Origin: Hondaea fermentalgiana
Lineage: Eukaryota > Sar > Bigyra > Thraustochytrida > Thraustochytriidae
DNA length: 64,000 nucleotides
Reading direction: 5' to 3'
Assembly: GCA_014084085.1 (NCBI GenBank)
Contig: NPFB01000007.1
Location: 19,039 to 83,038 of the forward strand
The first letter of the stretch is position 1. Each line of letters starts with the position of its first letter. Below are positions 29,556-38,573 of the stretch, piece by piece. Both the position numbers and the translations under genes were made by a program. Under the pieces are notes generated by a model that saw only the letters and a list, made by a program, of their open reading frames with translations, was not told the DNA's origin and made no database searches.

Positions 29556-30335
29556 AGGAGGAGGGAGACTTGAAGCCAGAGAGGGAGGGAGCCAGGCTGG
29601 AACGTACGTGCGTTTGCGTTTGCGTTTACGTTTGCGTAGTCCTCGTCGGCGAGGCGTCTGCAGAACAGAGTAGAACAGTGTACAAGCCGAGCCGAGCCGA
29701 GCTGAGCGCAGCGGAGCAGGGCGCCTTGCCGTGTGTGTCACTCGGTCGGCCGCTGCAGACACAGTGGCAAATAAGCCAATCAAAGAAACGAACAATCAAC
29801 AAACAAATTGGACGATCAGTGGCAGCTGCGGCTGCAGATCAGCCATGGCAGCTGGGCCGGCCGGACAGTGAAGTGGCGGCGGGCCACAGCAGGAGTGCGT
29901 GAAGGACCCCGCAGATAAGTCCCTCCCTCCACGCAGTGGAGACGCTCTGCAGCGGGGCGGCTGTCCAGCCCGCGGTGGGGCGTGGCTGCGGGAGGAAGAA
30001 AGTTCGAAGTGGCCCCGCGTGTAGACACGTGGAGAGAGGGAGAGAAAGGGGGGGGAGGGGTGGGGGGAAGGAATAGAGAGAGATCCGCGTGGCGACGCGC
30101 GGCAGCAGCAGCAGCCAGGAGTGGCCGGGGCAGACAGGTACGAACACAAGAGCTTCCCAGCCGGGCGACCGTCCGGCCACCTTTCCAGTGGCCAGCCTGA
30201 CGCCTCATTACCACTGCCTGCCTGCACCAGCGATGAAACCGGCGGCACGCGAGGCTGCGAAGCCGGCCGTGCGGCACGGGCTGCGGGCAGCAGCGATGCG
30301 ACGCTGCTCTCCGATGGACCGGCCGTGGGGAGGGA

Positions 30336-30392
30336 ACAAAGAAAAGAAAAGAAAAGAAAAACCAAAAAGAAGAAAAGGAAGAAAAAGAAAGT
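30336..30392. repeat. AAAAG-rich purine tract
   Basis: AAAAG and AAG units, nearly pure purine on the plus strand. Confidence 0.75.
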
Positions 30393-31085
30393 AGGCCTGA
30401 AGAAGAAGAGGTCGATGAATGAGGCCGCCTTCGTCAATCTTCGACGGACCGAGCGGCTGCGGCACGAAGCTCCCACGCGCCTTCCTGCCATCTGCAGCGC
30501 GGCCGGTCTCGTCGGTTCGGCTTCGGCTTCGTGGCTTCCGACTTCCGAGCGAGCGGCCGCAGTCGGCCCGAGCCAGCCAGCAAGCAACCAGCCCCAAAGC
30601 GGCCGGCCGGGTCCTGGCTGCCGGTTCTCACGCAGCCCAGCCTGAGCGAGCCAAGGCCCGCTCGCCACGCTTCGCAGCCCGAGGCGAGGCGAGGCCAGGC
30701 GTCGCGTCGCGTCGCCGCCGTGCGAGGCTGGCTGGGCCGGCGTCGCGGGCGGCATATCCGACCGAGCGTGCGATGTGTACTTTGCGCTGCACAGTAGCTA
30801 GCACCAACACGATTTCAATGCGAGGCTCGCGATCTTTGCTGGGTCTGGTTTCCGTCGCATGATCGTTGTCCTCGCGAGGGCGATGACGAGGACGCGGAGC
30901 GGCAACGCGTGGACCGGACAGGGGAGGCTGGATGTGCCGCGCCGGGTTCTCGAGCACAGAGGAGGGAGCCTAGGAAGGAAGGAAGGGAGAAGGAAGTGCC
31001 GCGCCTGCCTTCGTTCGGTCGTTCGTTCGTTTATACCAGCCACGCCGCTGCGTTCCTTGGAAATCCTCGCAAGTCTCATGCTCTC

Positions 31086-31152
31086 ATCGCAGCGCATCGC
31101 AGCGCATCGCAGCGCATCGGATCGGATCGCATCGCAGCGCAGCGCATCGCCT
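31086..31152. repeat. 10-bp GCATCGCAGC minisatellite
   Basis: Repeated GCATCGCAGC with GGATC variants. It is related to the GCAGC pentamer array near 26.2 kb. Confidence 0.7.
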
Positions 31153-31492
31153 CGATTCCGTTCGTTTCGTTTCGTTGTGATTCATTCAATTTCATTCATT
31201 CATTCTTTCGTCTCTCGCGTGGCTCTGGACGCTCGCGTGCGCGGCGGGAATTGAGAAAAATGAGGGACGCGGGAGCCGCAACCGGCAGCGCAGTCGGGAT
31301 CTTTCTTTCTTTGCTCGGCAAGGCCGATGGATCGGTCGCCGGTTGCCGGTTGCGGCCACTGCGGCTTGCCGGCCTGATTGCTCGCTCCAGCGGGCGGGTG
31401 GCGGCTCGTGGTGGTCTCGCCGCAGCGCAGGTGGCCTCGCTCATGCAGGAATGGATGCTCGATCATCCTTGCCCGCCTCCTTTTTTTCTTTT

Positions 31493-31494
31493 TT

Positions 31495-31545
<51 letters not shown>

Positions 31546-31647
31546 NNNNNNNNNNNNNNNNNNNNNNNNNNNNNNNNNNNNNNNNNNNNNNNNNNNNNNN
31601 NNNNNNNNNNNNNNNNNNNNNNNNNNNNNNNNNNNNNNNNNNNNNTT

Positions 31648-31698
<51 letters not shown>
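31493..31698. repeat. (CTTT)n tract interrupted by the assembly gap
   Basis: CTTT units occupy 31493-31545 and continue in TTTC/CTTT form at 31646-31698, so the gap most likely lies within one long tetranucleotide array whose true length is unknown. Confidence 0.9.
31546..31645. other. assembly gap (100 N)
   Basis: Exactly 100 N, a conventional placeholder length rather than a measured size. Confidence 0.98.
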
Positions 31699-33057
31699 GG
31701 CCGCTGTTTGCGGTCTGTCTGGCTGCGTCTGTCTGTGTGTCTGTGTGTCTGTCTGTCTGTCTGTTCAAAGTTTGCTCGTACACTGCAGTTCAAAATTGCC
31801 TGCCTGCCTGGGCCGGTCGCCCTGGCGCGCGCGGGGCCGCTTCCCGCCCTTCTCCCTCTCTCTCTCTCGCTCCCTCGGCGCGGCCCGAGTGCCGCAGCGG
31901 GCGGGCGAGCAAACCCGAATCGCGCAGGGCCCGCGAGCGAGCGAGCGAGGCGTGCCCTCCCCCGTCGCTTCGAACGAGCGAAGTTCGAAGGTCGTACCGC
32001 GCACGCAGGGCGCAGGCAGGCAAGCAGGCAGGCACGCAGGCAGGCAGGACCACGAGGCGGCGGTGTTGCTCCGACGTGGCTTGTGTGGCTTGCGCGCATT
32101 GGTCGATTGATCGCTCGCTCGCTCGATCATCAATCCTTGGCGGGTCGATTCGAATCAAACATCCGCCCCCTTCATCCCTTGCATTCCATTCATTCCATTG
32201 CATTCCACTTTTCGAAACCAGCCGGGCGCTTTCCCTGCTTTCTTTTTCTTCTTCTTTCTTTCTTTTCTTTCTTCCTTTCCTTTTCCTTCTTTCTACCTTC
32301 ATCGGACTGGATTCCTCCGAAGAGCGCGACCAGCTCAGCTGCCGCCTGCACCCTCCTGCTCCTCCGGGGCAGACGCAGATTCTTCGCAGCCGCGCGTGCC
32401 GCCCTGCCTCTCGCTGCCCGCCGCGCCGCTGCCCGTCCGGAGCGCGCGAGCGAGAGCCTGCCTGACAGGCAGACAAACAGACACACGGGGAGGAGACGGA
32501 GCCGGAGCCGGAGACGGGGAGACGGAGACAGAGTCGGCGGCAGAGGGACCACAGAACAAAAAGAAAACCCAAGCCAGCAAGCAAGCTGCCGCCCGGAGCC
32601 GCGCGAGTGATTGATCACTTGCGCGAAGCTCCCCAGCCCTCTCGCCCCACGCCCGCCCTCCGTCGCGAGCGCTCGCGCGGCGCTGGCCGTGCCGCCTGTA
32701 GCTGCTCGCGTCGCCCGCCGGGGCGCGGCGCGCGAGCGCGCGAGCGAGCTCGGGGCAGACAGACCAGGACGTCGGTGGTGAGGCGACAAAGGAAAGGAAA
32801 GTAAAAGTACAGACGAACAGGCACAGTTCTGGACGCGGCGCAGACAACAAGGCGAGACCAGCCAGCCAGCCTCGCGGCGTGACGGACACGCCAACGTGCG
32901 CAGAGCGAGCGAGCGACTGACTGCGCGAGGCCGCCGCACGCCGCAGACGCAGACGCGAACGCGCGACACGCCGGCGTGGAAACGGATCGAAGGGCCGGCT
33001 GACGCGGTCGTTCATCTCCTTGCCTTCGCAACGACACGACCCTAGCCAGGTGCAAAC
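31699..33057. other. gene-poor region, right part, and leader of the next gene
   Basis: Contains a (TGTC)n/(TGTG)n tract at about 31713-31763, (GGCA)n at about 32010-32048, CATTC-like repeats near 32175-32210, a CTTT-rich tract at 32235-32300, and GC-rich DNA up to the ATG at 33058. No gene supported. The last few hundred bases are probably the promoter and leader of the 1072-residue protein. Confidence 0.5.
31713..31763. repeat. (TGTC)n / (TGTG)n tract
   Basis: Imperfect GTCT and GTGT tetramers just after the CTTT array. Confidence 0.8.
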
Positions 33058-36000
33058 ATGATGTCACGACTCGGAGGCCTGGCAGCGGGAGGGCAAGCCA
33101 GCAAGGGCGCCCGCGGCCTCGACGCTCTGAACGGCCCCGGCGAAGCAGACATGTTCGACGCCTTTGAGGTGAACCACCACCTCACGTCCGCGAGCGGAAG
33201 TGATTCAGAAGAGTCTTCCGTACAATATGCCACCTCTCTGCACAGCGATAGCCTCGAGGGCTCGCCCTGCGTCGAAGCCTTCCCGAGCACAACTTCATCA
33301 GCATCTGCCATCCCCAATGGAAGGTCTTGGAACGAGGTGCTCGGCATGCACCCTCGAAGCGCCAGCTCGGGGAGCTGCAGCAGCAGCAGCAATAGTGGCC
33401 ATGGCAACGGCCACACATTGAGCGAGCTGGACAACATGCACTTTCGTCCCCATGATGGTATCTTCCCCAGCGATATCCCCGGCAAGCTCATGTCGCTCAA
33501 CGCGCCATACATTTCCAGGTCCACGCGCGAACCCACCAACGACAACACTGGCTGGGGCTCGGCCTTTGATCTCCCCGCCACACCTCTCCCTTCAGCCTTC
33601 AACCTGGACGACGGGCCCGCCATGCACGACGTCTCAGGCCTTGGCTCACATTTTTCAGACCCCGAGCCCCATCGCGCTAGCCATGGAGGCTTTTTCGAAA
33701 ACCAAGACACAAACCACCTCCTCCAGCACCAGCACCACCACCAGAACCAGAACCAGCAGCAGCACAATCATCACGCCCCACACCACACAGACTCGTGCTG
33801 CATGCACCAACCACAGGCACAGCCTTTTCTCAACAACCCCATGGACGCGCATCGGGAAACCTGCTTCTCGCAGGTGTCCGTCGACCCGAACAATCAATTG
33901 TCTTCCAACAAGCCGCCGTCCATGGCCGCAACGGTCGAAGTGTACGCCGTGAGAGAGGACAAGAGGCTCATGGGATTCAAGTCGTGCTACGAGCGTCGCT
34001 GGAACTCGCGCACACGCACCAAAAACCTTCGCTGCTTTCCGCAATGCGGTCCTGGCGCCAAGCATAACGCCAAAGGTTTCTGCGGTTGTGCCATCAAGGG
34101 CATCGTCCACATGCCGTGCGCGCCCACAACCGAGCTCTTTGGCTGGGCCGTGCTCGACCTCAAGGACAGCCAAAAGGTGACCGACTTCAAGCAAGATGGC
34201 GGCATTCGCATTGACCACATGCGAGCGCTCGAGCGCAGCAAGCAAAACCCGCGCAACGAATTTCTCCCTTGCCGCGTCGTCCACGAGCTCGCCAACATGG
34301 TCTCGCTATTTGCCAACGAGGACTACATGGGTTGGGACTACCGCTGGACCGGCCACAAACACACCAGCCACATCCAGCACTGCCTCTTTGTGCTCATCTT
34401 CCAGCGTGACCCGGGCAACCCAGACTGGCTCCAGCTCATCGGCATTGGCGAAACCACACCCTTTAAGCTCACTTCTGCGCGTACTGCGCTCCGTCGCCGC
34501 CGCGAGCAAGCCGATGCCGCCTCCTCGCCCACGGACTCCCCCAACGACGACGATTGCAAAGACGCAGCAGCAAAGGAAGAAAGAGCTGCTGGTTCTGGTT
34601 CTGCTGGCGCCACAGCTGCGAAATCCGCCATTGCTGAGGCTGCTGCCCCGGCTGCTGCCCCGGCTGCTGCTGCAGAGATTCTTCCGCCGCTCCCGCCCGC
34701 CTCCTCGTCTGCATCCGCCCCATTCACTGACCATATCAAGCAAGAGCGGGTTGCAAGCGAGCTGTCCCAGCACAGTGCGACGAGCAGTTCGAGTCGCACG
34801 ACCTCGGAGGACAACGAAGAGAAGTCCCCGACTGCGTCAGGTAAGCGCAAGTGCCCCGTCGTGCCCGCACTTGACGCTGCGGGCGCGGCCTCGCCCCGCC
34901 GCGTGCGTCTACGCGCCGAGGCGCGAGAATCACTGCTGCGCTCGATTCTCGAATACTGCAAGCGCGAGCGCGTTGATGCGCTCGAAAAGCGTCGCAACAG
35001 GCGCTACATGATTCAGTCCGAAATCACCTCGCGCATCACGGCACCCATCTTTTTCGACGCGCTCAAGTCCCAAGAGTTGTCCGAATCTCTCCTTGACCTC
35101 GATCCCAATCTGGACCTCAACTGTTTTGACGATATGGACATGTTGTCCAGCAGCTCCTCTGAGGACGATCAATCCTCACCTGGCCCTGACGATCGGGACT
35201 CGGGCTCGGGCTCCCCCGTTGAAGGACGTCCGCACGCGTCCTCCACGTCCTCGCTCTCGTCGAGCGACTCGGCCCCGGGGCAAGAGCGCCCGCGGAGACG
35301 GGACCGCAAGGTGGAAAACATTGTGCTGTCCACGATTGCGCGGGACCAAGGCCTCAGTCAGCGACTCGCCGAGTTCTTTTCGGAGTCCTCGGTGAACCAC
35401 GGAGACGATGCGCAGACCAACGCAGATGGCGATTTTGGCAAAGGCGTCAAGAGCGGCAAACAACGCCAAGGCACCATGAAGCTCTTTCGTAACTTCGAGG
35501 TCATTATCCGCTCCTGCCTCGAAGACGTCATTGACGACGCACGCGCGGGCACCACGACCTTTGATGAGGATGACGTGCATATTCTCGAGCAGTTCCAGCG
35601 ATCATTGGTCTCTGCGCGCAATCTTGCACGTCTCGATAAGCGCTGGTACTCGATTCGGGTCACGCACGAATTCTCGCTCCTCTCGGCGGACTGGCGCATG
35701 CGCAAGGCCCCCCACCACGGATATGATGACGAATTCTTCCAGAATCTCATGTGCGACAAGACGGGCATGTTTAACAAAGTGGTGGCCACTGCCCTTTCGA
35801 GCGCCTTTCGCCAGCTCGCCTTCAAGTGTCACGACAATGCCGTCAGCATTCGCATCGGAAACGGTGCCGTGCCCATGAATCTACAGTCCATGTACCTTTT
35901 CAAGACCGACGGAGAAGAACACGTGTTCCCCTTTGATGGTCCCGTGCTCTGGTTTGGGGAACTCCCCAAGAAAACCTACGTATGCACGATTGAGAACAAT

Positions 36001-36276
36001 GATCAGGGCACGCTGATGCTTCTCAACTGCACTGTGCGCGACGCCGAGGGCTATTGCGTCGGTCTTCTCGAGTCTATTTTCGTCGCCTATGATCGTCCGG
36101 ACGAACTCATTTACCGCCGGAGCATGTATGAATTCTCGTCCAAGCCTGAGCTTTCGCGCGACGTCGGATCCATTTGGCCCGTCAAGTATAGGGATCGCTT
36201 CATTGGCGAGACGGTTGAGGTTTTTGATAAGCGCTTTTCCTATGCGCAACCCGCCGTCACCTCTGCCTTGTACTGA
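33058..36276 (+). CDS. large unrecognised protein with two conserved-looking blocks
   Basis: A 1072-residue protein that I cannot assign. Residues 1-290 are low-complexity, with Ser, Asn, Gln and His runs (Gln/His-rich at about 220-245). Block 1 (about 295-482) is compact and rich in Cys, His, Trp and aromatics: an RRWNSRTR segment, Cys spacing LRCFPQC..GFCGC..HMPC, then an LPCRVVHEL, YMGWDYRWTGHKHTSH and IQHCLFVLIFQ stretch. This may be a zinc-binding or DNA-binding fold. A Ser/Ala/acidic linker (485-800) carries KRKC and RRVRLR basic patches that could be nuclear localisation signals. Block 2 (about 805-1065) looks like a globular alpha/beta domain (RNFEVIIRSCLEDVIDDAR, FNKVVATALSSAF, GPVLWFGELPKKTYVC). 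A transcription-regulator role is only a guess. The start is the first of two adjacent ATGs. Confidence 0.75.
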   Translation: MMSRLGGLAAGGQASKGARGLDALNGPGEADMFDAFEVNHHLTSASGSDSEESSVQYATSLHSDSLEGSPCVEAFPSTTSSASAIPNGRSWNEVLGMHPRSASSGSCSSSSNSGHGNGHTLSELDNMHFRPHDGIFPSDIPGKLMSLNAPYISRSTREPTNDNTGWGSAFDLPATPLPSAFNLDDGPAMHDVSGLGSHFSDPEPHRASHGGFFENQDTNHLLQHQHHHQNQNQQQHNHHAPHHTDSCCMHQPQAQPFLNNPMDAHRETCFSQVSVDPNNQLSSNKPPSMAATVEVYAVREDKRLMGFKSCYERRWNSRTRTKNLRCFPQCGPGAKHNAKGFCGCAIKGIVHMPCAPTTELFGWAVLDLKDSQKVTDFKQDGGIRIDHMRALERSKQNPRNEFLPCRVVHELANMVSLFANEDYMGWDYRWTGHKHTSHIQHCLFVLIFQRDPGNPDWLQLIGIGETTPFKLTSARTALRRRREQADAASSPTDSPNDDDCKDAAAKEERAAGSGSAGATAAKSAIAEAAAPAAAPAAAAEILPPLPPASSSASAPFTDHIKQERVASELSQHSATSSSSRTTSEDNEEKSPTASGKRKCPVVPALDAAGAASPRRVRLRAEARESLLRSILEYCKRERVDALEKRRNRRYMIQSEITSRITAPIFFDALKSQELSESLLDLDPNLDLNCFDDMDMLSSSSSEDDQSSPGPDDRDSGSGSPVEGRPHASSTSSLSSSDSAPGQERPRRRDRKVENIVLSTIARDQGLSQRLAEFFSESSVNHGDDAQTNADGDFGKGVKSGKQRQGTMKLFRNFEVIIRSCLEDVIDDARAGTTTFDEDDVHILEQFQRSLVSARNLARLDKRWYSIRVTHEFSLLSADWRMRKAPHHGYDDEFFQNLMCDKTGMFNKVVATALSSAFRQLAFKCHDNAVSIRIGNGAVPMNLQSMYLFKTDGEEHVFPFDGPVLWFGELPKKTYVCTIENNDQGTLMLLNCTVRDAEGYCVGLLESIFVAYDRPDELIYRRSMYEFSSKPELSRDVGSIWPVKYRDRFIGETVEVFDKRFSYAQPAVTSALY

Positions 36277-36935
36277 CGCGTTTTTCCCTTTCTACTTCAT
36301 ACACATACACACACACACTCTATTCATTTATAATCAGAATAAGTTAATCCTATTATGTATTCCACGATCTCCTCATCTTCATTTTGTTTTTCTTCGCCAG
36401 GCTGCGTTTACGTTGTTCGCCTTGCGTCCGTTCGTTCGTTCGTTCGTTCGTTCATTTGTTCATTCGTTGATGACACCGCCATAAATGGAACTTTTGGCCT
36501 AGCGCTACAGGGACGAGAAGGTGGCTTCTGCTATTTACTTTCAACTGACGGTCCGCGAGCTTGCTTGATTGGTTTTGCTTGGTTTTGCTTGGTTTTGCTT
36601 GCTTGGTTTTGCTTGCTTGGTTTTGCTTGCTTGGTTTTGCCTGGTTTTGCTTGCTTTTGCTTGCGTTTGCTTTTGCTTGGTTTTGCTTGGTTTTGCTTGG
36701 TTTTGCTTGGTTTTGCTTGGATTTGCTTGGTTTTGCTTGGTTTTGCTTGGTTTTGCTTGGGTTTTGCTTGGTTTTGCTTGCTTTTGCTTGCTTTTGCTTG
36801 CTTTTGCGAGCTTGCTTTACATTTGCTTACTTGTCTGTCTCTCCTTCCCATAGTAAACAAATCACTCATGTTTTGGTTGCTGTCCTTCAAGTTGCCAGAC
36901 CATCAAACGAGGAATCACGAAGAAAGGCATCAAAG
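36277..36935. other. intergenic region with TTTTGCTTGG minisatellite
   Basis: Holds an ACAC run near 36301-36320, (TTCG)n at about 36429-36451 and a 240-bp minisatellite listed separately. No gene supported; open frames translate the repeat. Confidence 0.6.
36568..36807. repeat. TTTTGCTTGG minisatellite, about 240 bp
   Basis: About twenty tandem units of TTTTGCTTGG with variants lacking GG or with CTTGC insertions. It ends about 130 bases upstream of the start of the DUF866-family gene. All three forward frames are open through it. Confidence 0.9.
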
Positions 36936-37669
36936 ATGGTGGTACGTGCGCACGAACAAGTCGTCGAGTGTTTGGTTCTTGTCGAACGGAGAGGCGCCAC
37001 TGCGAGCGCGCTCGTGAGCGGGCCAACGAAGCAAGCACCGTGAGACTCCTGCGTGACTTGGCGAAGGATCGATCTCGACGACACTGCCTGCACCAGGGAC
37101 GCTCGCGAGTTTGCGTGCGACGAGGACGCGGAGCAACGCCAGAGGTAACCAATGTCGTAAGAGCAAGAAAGAACTGACGAGCACACGCTGGCGTACAGGT
37201 TTATGAGCTGCGCGTCAAGGCAGAGCTAGAGAATGTGGCAAAGGTGAGCTTCCCCGAACAGTGGAGTTTGGTGGTCAAGGCCGCCACGAGCGACGAGACG
37301 CGCAGTGTCATCGTGGACCCTACGAACGAAGAGGAAATTAGCGGAAGTCGCGGCACATGCAACTTCAAGCTCAAATGGCCTGGCGAGAAGAAGGACAGCT
37401 GGCTCAAAGTTGTCGAGCCGAAAAAGGGCCAGGTGTCCTTTCTCACCGCCGATACCGCCGATGATTTCGTCGCGGTGATCGCTTTCGAATGCCGCGGCAT
37501 GGAGCCTGTCGAGTGGAACCACAAGGACGGTGCTTTTACCGTGGAGGCCGTCTCGGGCAAAGTCTTTGACGACGTTTCCTTTGCCGAGGATGACTTTTAT
37601 GACTACGACGAGGACGCTGACGCTTCGATTGGCGTCAGCGAAATCGCGCATACCATCGAACGTGCCTGA
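36936..37669 (+). CDS. CZIB: DUF866 / C1orf123-family protein (CZIB-like), spliced, zinc cysteines lost
   Basis: Two exons are inferred: 36936-36941 (ATGGTG) and 37199-37669, with a 257-base GTACGT..ACAG intron at 36942-37198. They give a 158-residue protein close to the family length of about 160. After splicing the N terminus reads MVVYELRVKAELENV, matching the conserved family start (short beta strand, KA.LEN). The C-terminal blocks are clear: FECRGMEPVEW, SGKVFDDVSF, YDYDEDADASIGV and EIAHTIE. The odd point is that both CxxC pairs that bind zinc in the human protein are gone; the equivalent positions read AATSDE and KWPGEKKD. The family's role is poorly defined. The gene sits between the unrecognised large protein and PARP on the same strand. 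Confidence 0.82.
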
Positions 37670-38573
37670 TCAAGCTCATTTTACCGCTTCTTCGTCTCGT
37701 AGCGTGACACAACCAAGAGAGACCTCGTACGATACATGGATTAAATTCATCTTTTCTCGCGCGGGAAAAGGAAAAAGAAAAGAAAGTTTGCTACTTTTTA
37801 CCATCTTGATCTCGCTTGCTGATCGCGCATAGATACCTCCTACCCTGTGGCTAGTCGCGCGACCTCGCGAGAAAAAACTCGATGGCCGCGCATGACAACG
37901 GCGGTCGAGGATGCATCGATGAAAAAAGATATGGGCGAAGTGGGTTGTGAGCTCTATTGACTCACTATTCTAATCAAGTCGTCAACGAATGACAGTCCAC
38001 CAGCCAGGTCTTGAGGCTCCCATTCTTTCACTCGACACAACCAATCTGAACGGCACCATATCGCCACTGAGCCCCCTCTCAGGCCCTGGCAGGCTGCAAA
38101 ACTACGTAGTACGGCTCGATGCGTTGCGTTCGTCCGCCTCGCAGGGCCACGGGAGAACCCGCCCCACCTCATCTCACCTTTCTTTCCAGGGGAACCTCAC
38201 TGGCAGGCCGCGAGGGACAATCGTCATGATGTGCCTTGTTGCTGCTGTTCAAGATGCGTTGCTGCTGCTGCTCCAACCAATGCGCCAAAGATCTTTCACA
38301 CAGCACACTCACACGTCAGTGCAGAGCGCAACGCACACCCCCTTTTCCCACGGGTTCCGGAACCCGCGTCTCCCTGGTTTTCTTTTCTTTCTTGGCGCAA
38401 GCGACTGCGACTCGGATACTACCAGGCCAGCGATCGAGCAGACCCCGAACCAAGAGCGAGAGACCGAGGAAACCCGACGAGGGACGCACGCACACCAGGA
38501 ACAAGCGACGCACGAAGGCTCGAGCTCTCGTGTAGAGTAGAGCCGAGAGAGCAAAGAGCTTTGTTGTGGAGCC
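37670..38573. other. intergenic region between the DUF866 gene and PARP
   Basis: About 900 bases with an AT-richer first half and a GC-richer second half leading to the PARP ATG. It includes a GTTGCTGCTG-like segment near 38238-38275 and a 10-base palindrome ACTACGTAGT near 38101. No gene supported. Confidence 0.5.

Larger units (their letters stand above)
28961..31492. other. gene-poor repetitive region, middle part
   Basis: No gene supported. It contains a (GGGA)n run at 29528-29555, a GTTTGC/GTTTAC run near 29609-29636, an AAAAG-rich tract at about 30336-30392, GC-rich Arg/Ala/Pro-coding DNA at 30430-30760, and a 10-bp repeat GCATCGCAGC at 31086-31152. Confidence 0.5.

Noticed and set aside
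30909..32465. 518-codon frame across the gap region
   Set aside because: It runs through the N gap and CTTT repeats (FLSFFLSFF) and low-complexity Arg/Ala sequence; a repeat artefact.
36561..37043. Frames encoding FAWFCLVLLG-type repeats
   Set aside because: They are translations of the TTTTGCTTGG minisatellite, open in all forward frames.
38101..38112. ACTACGTAGT palindrome, also present near 27705
   Set aside because: A 10-base palindrome at two places is compatible with chance and has no clear context.
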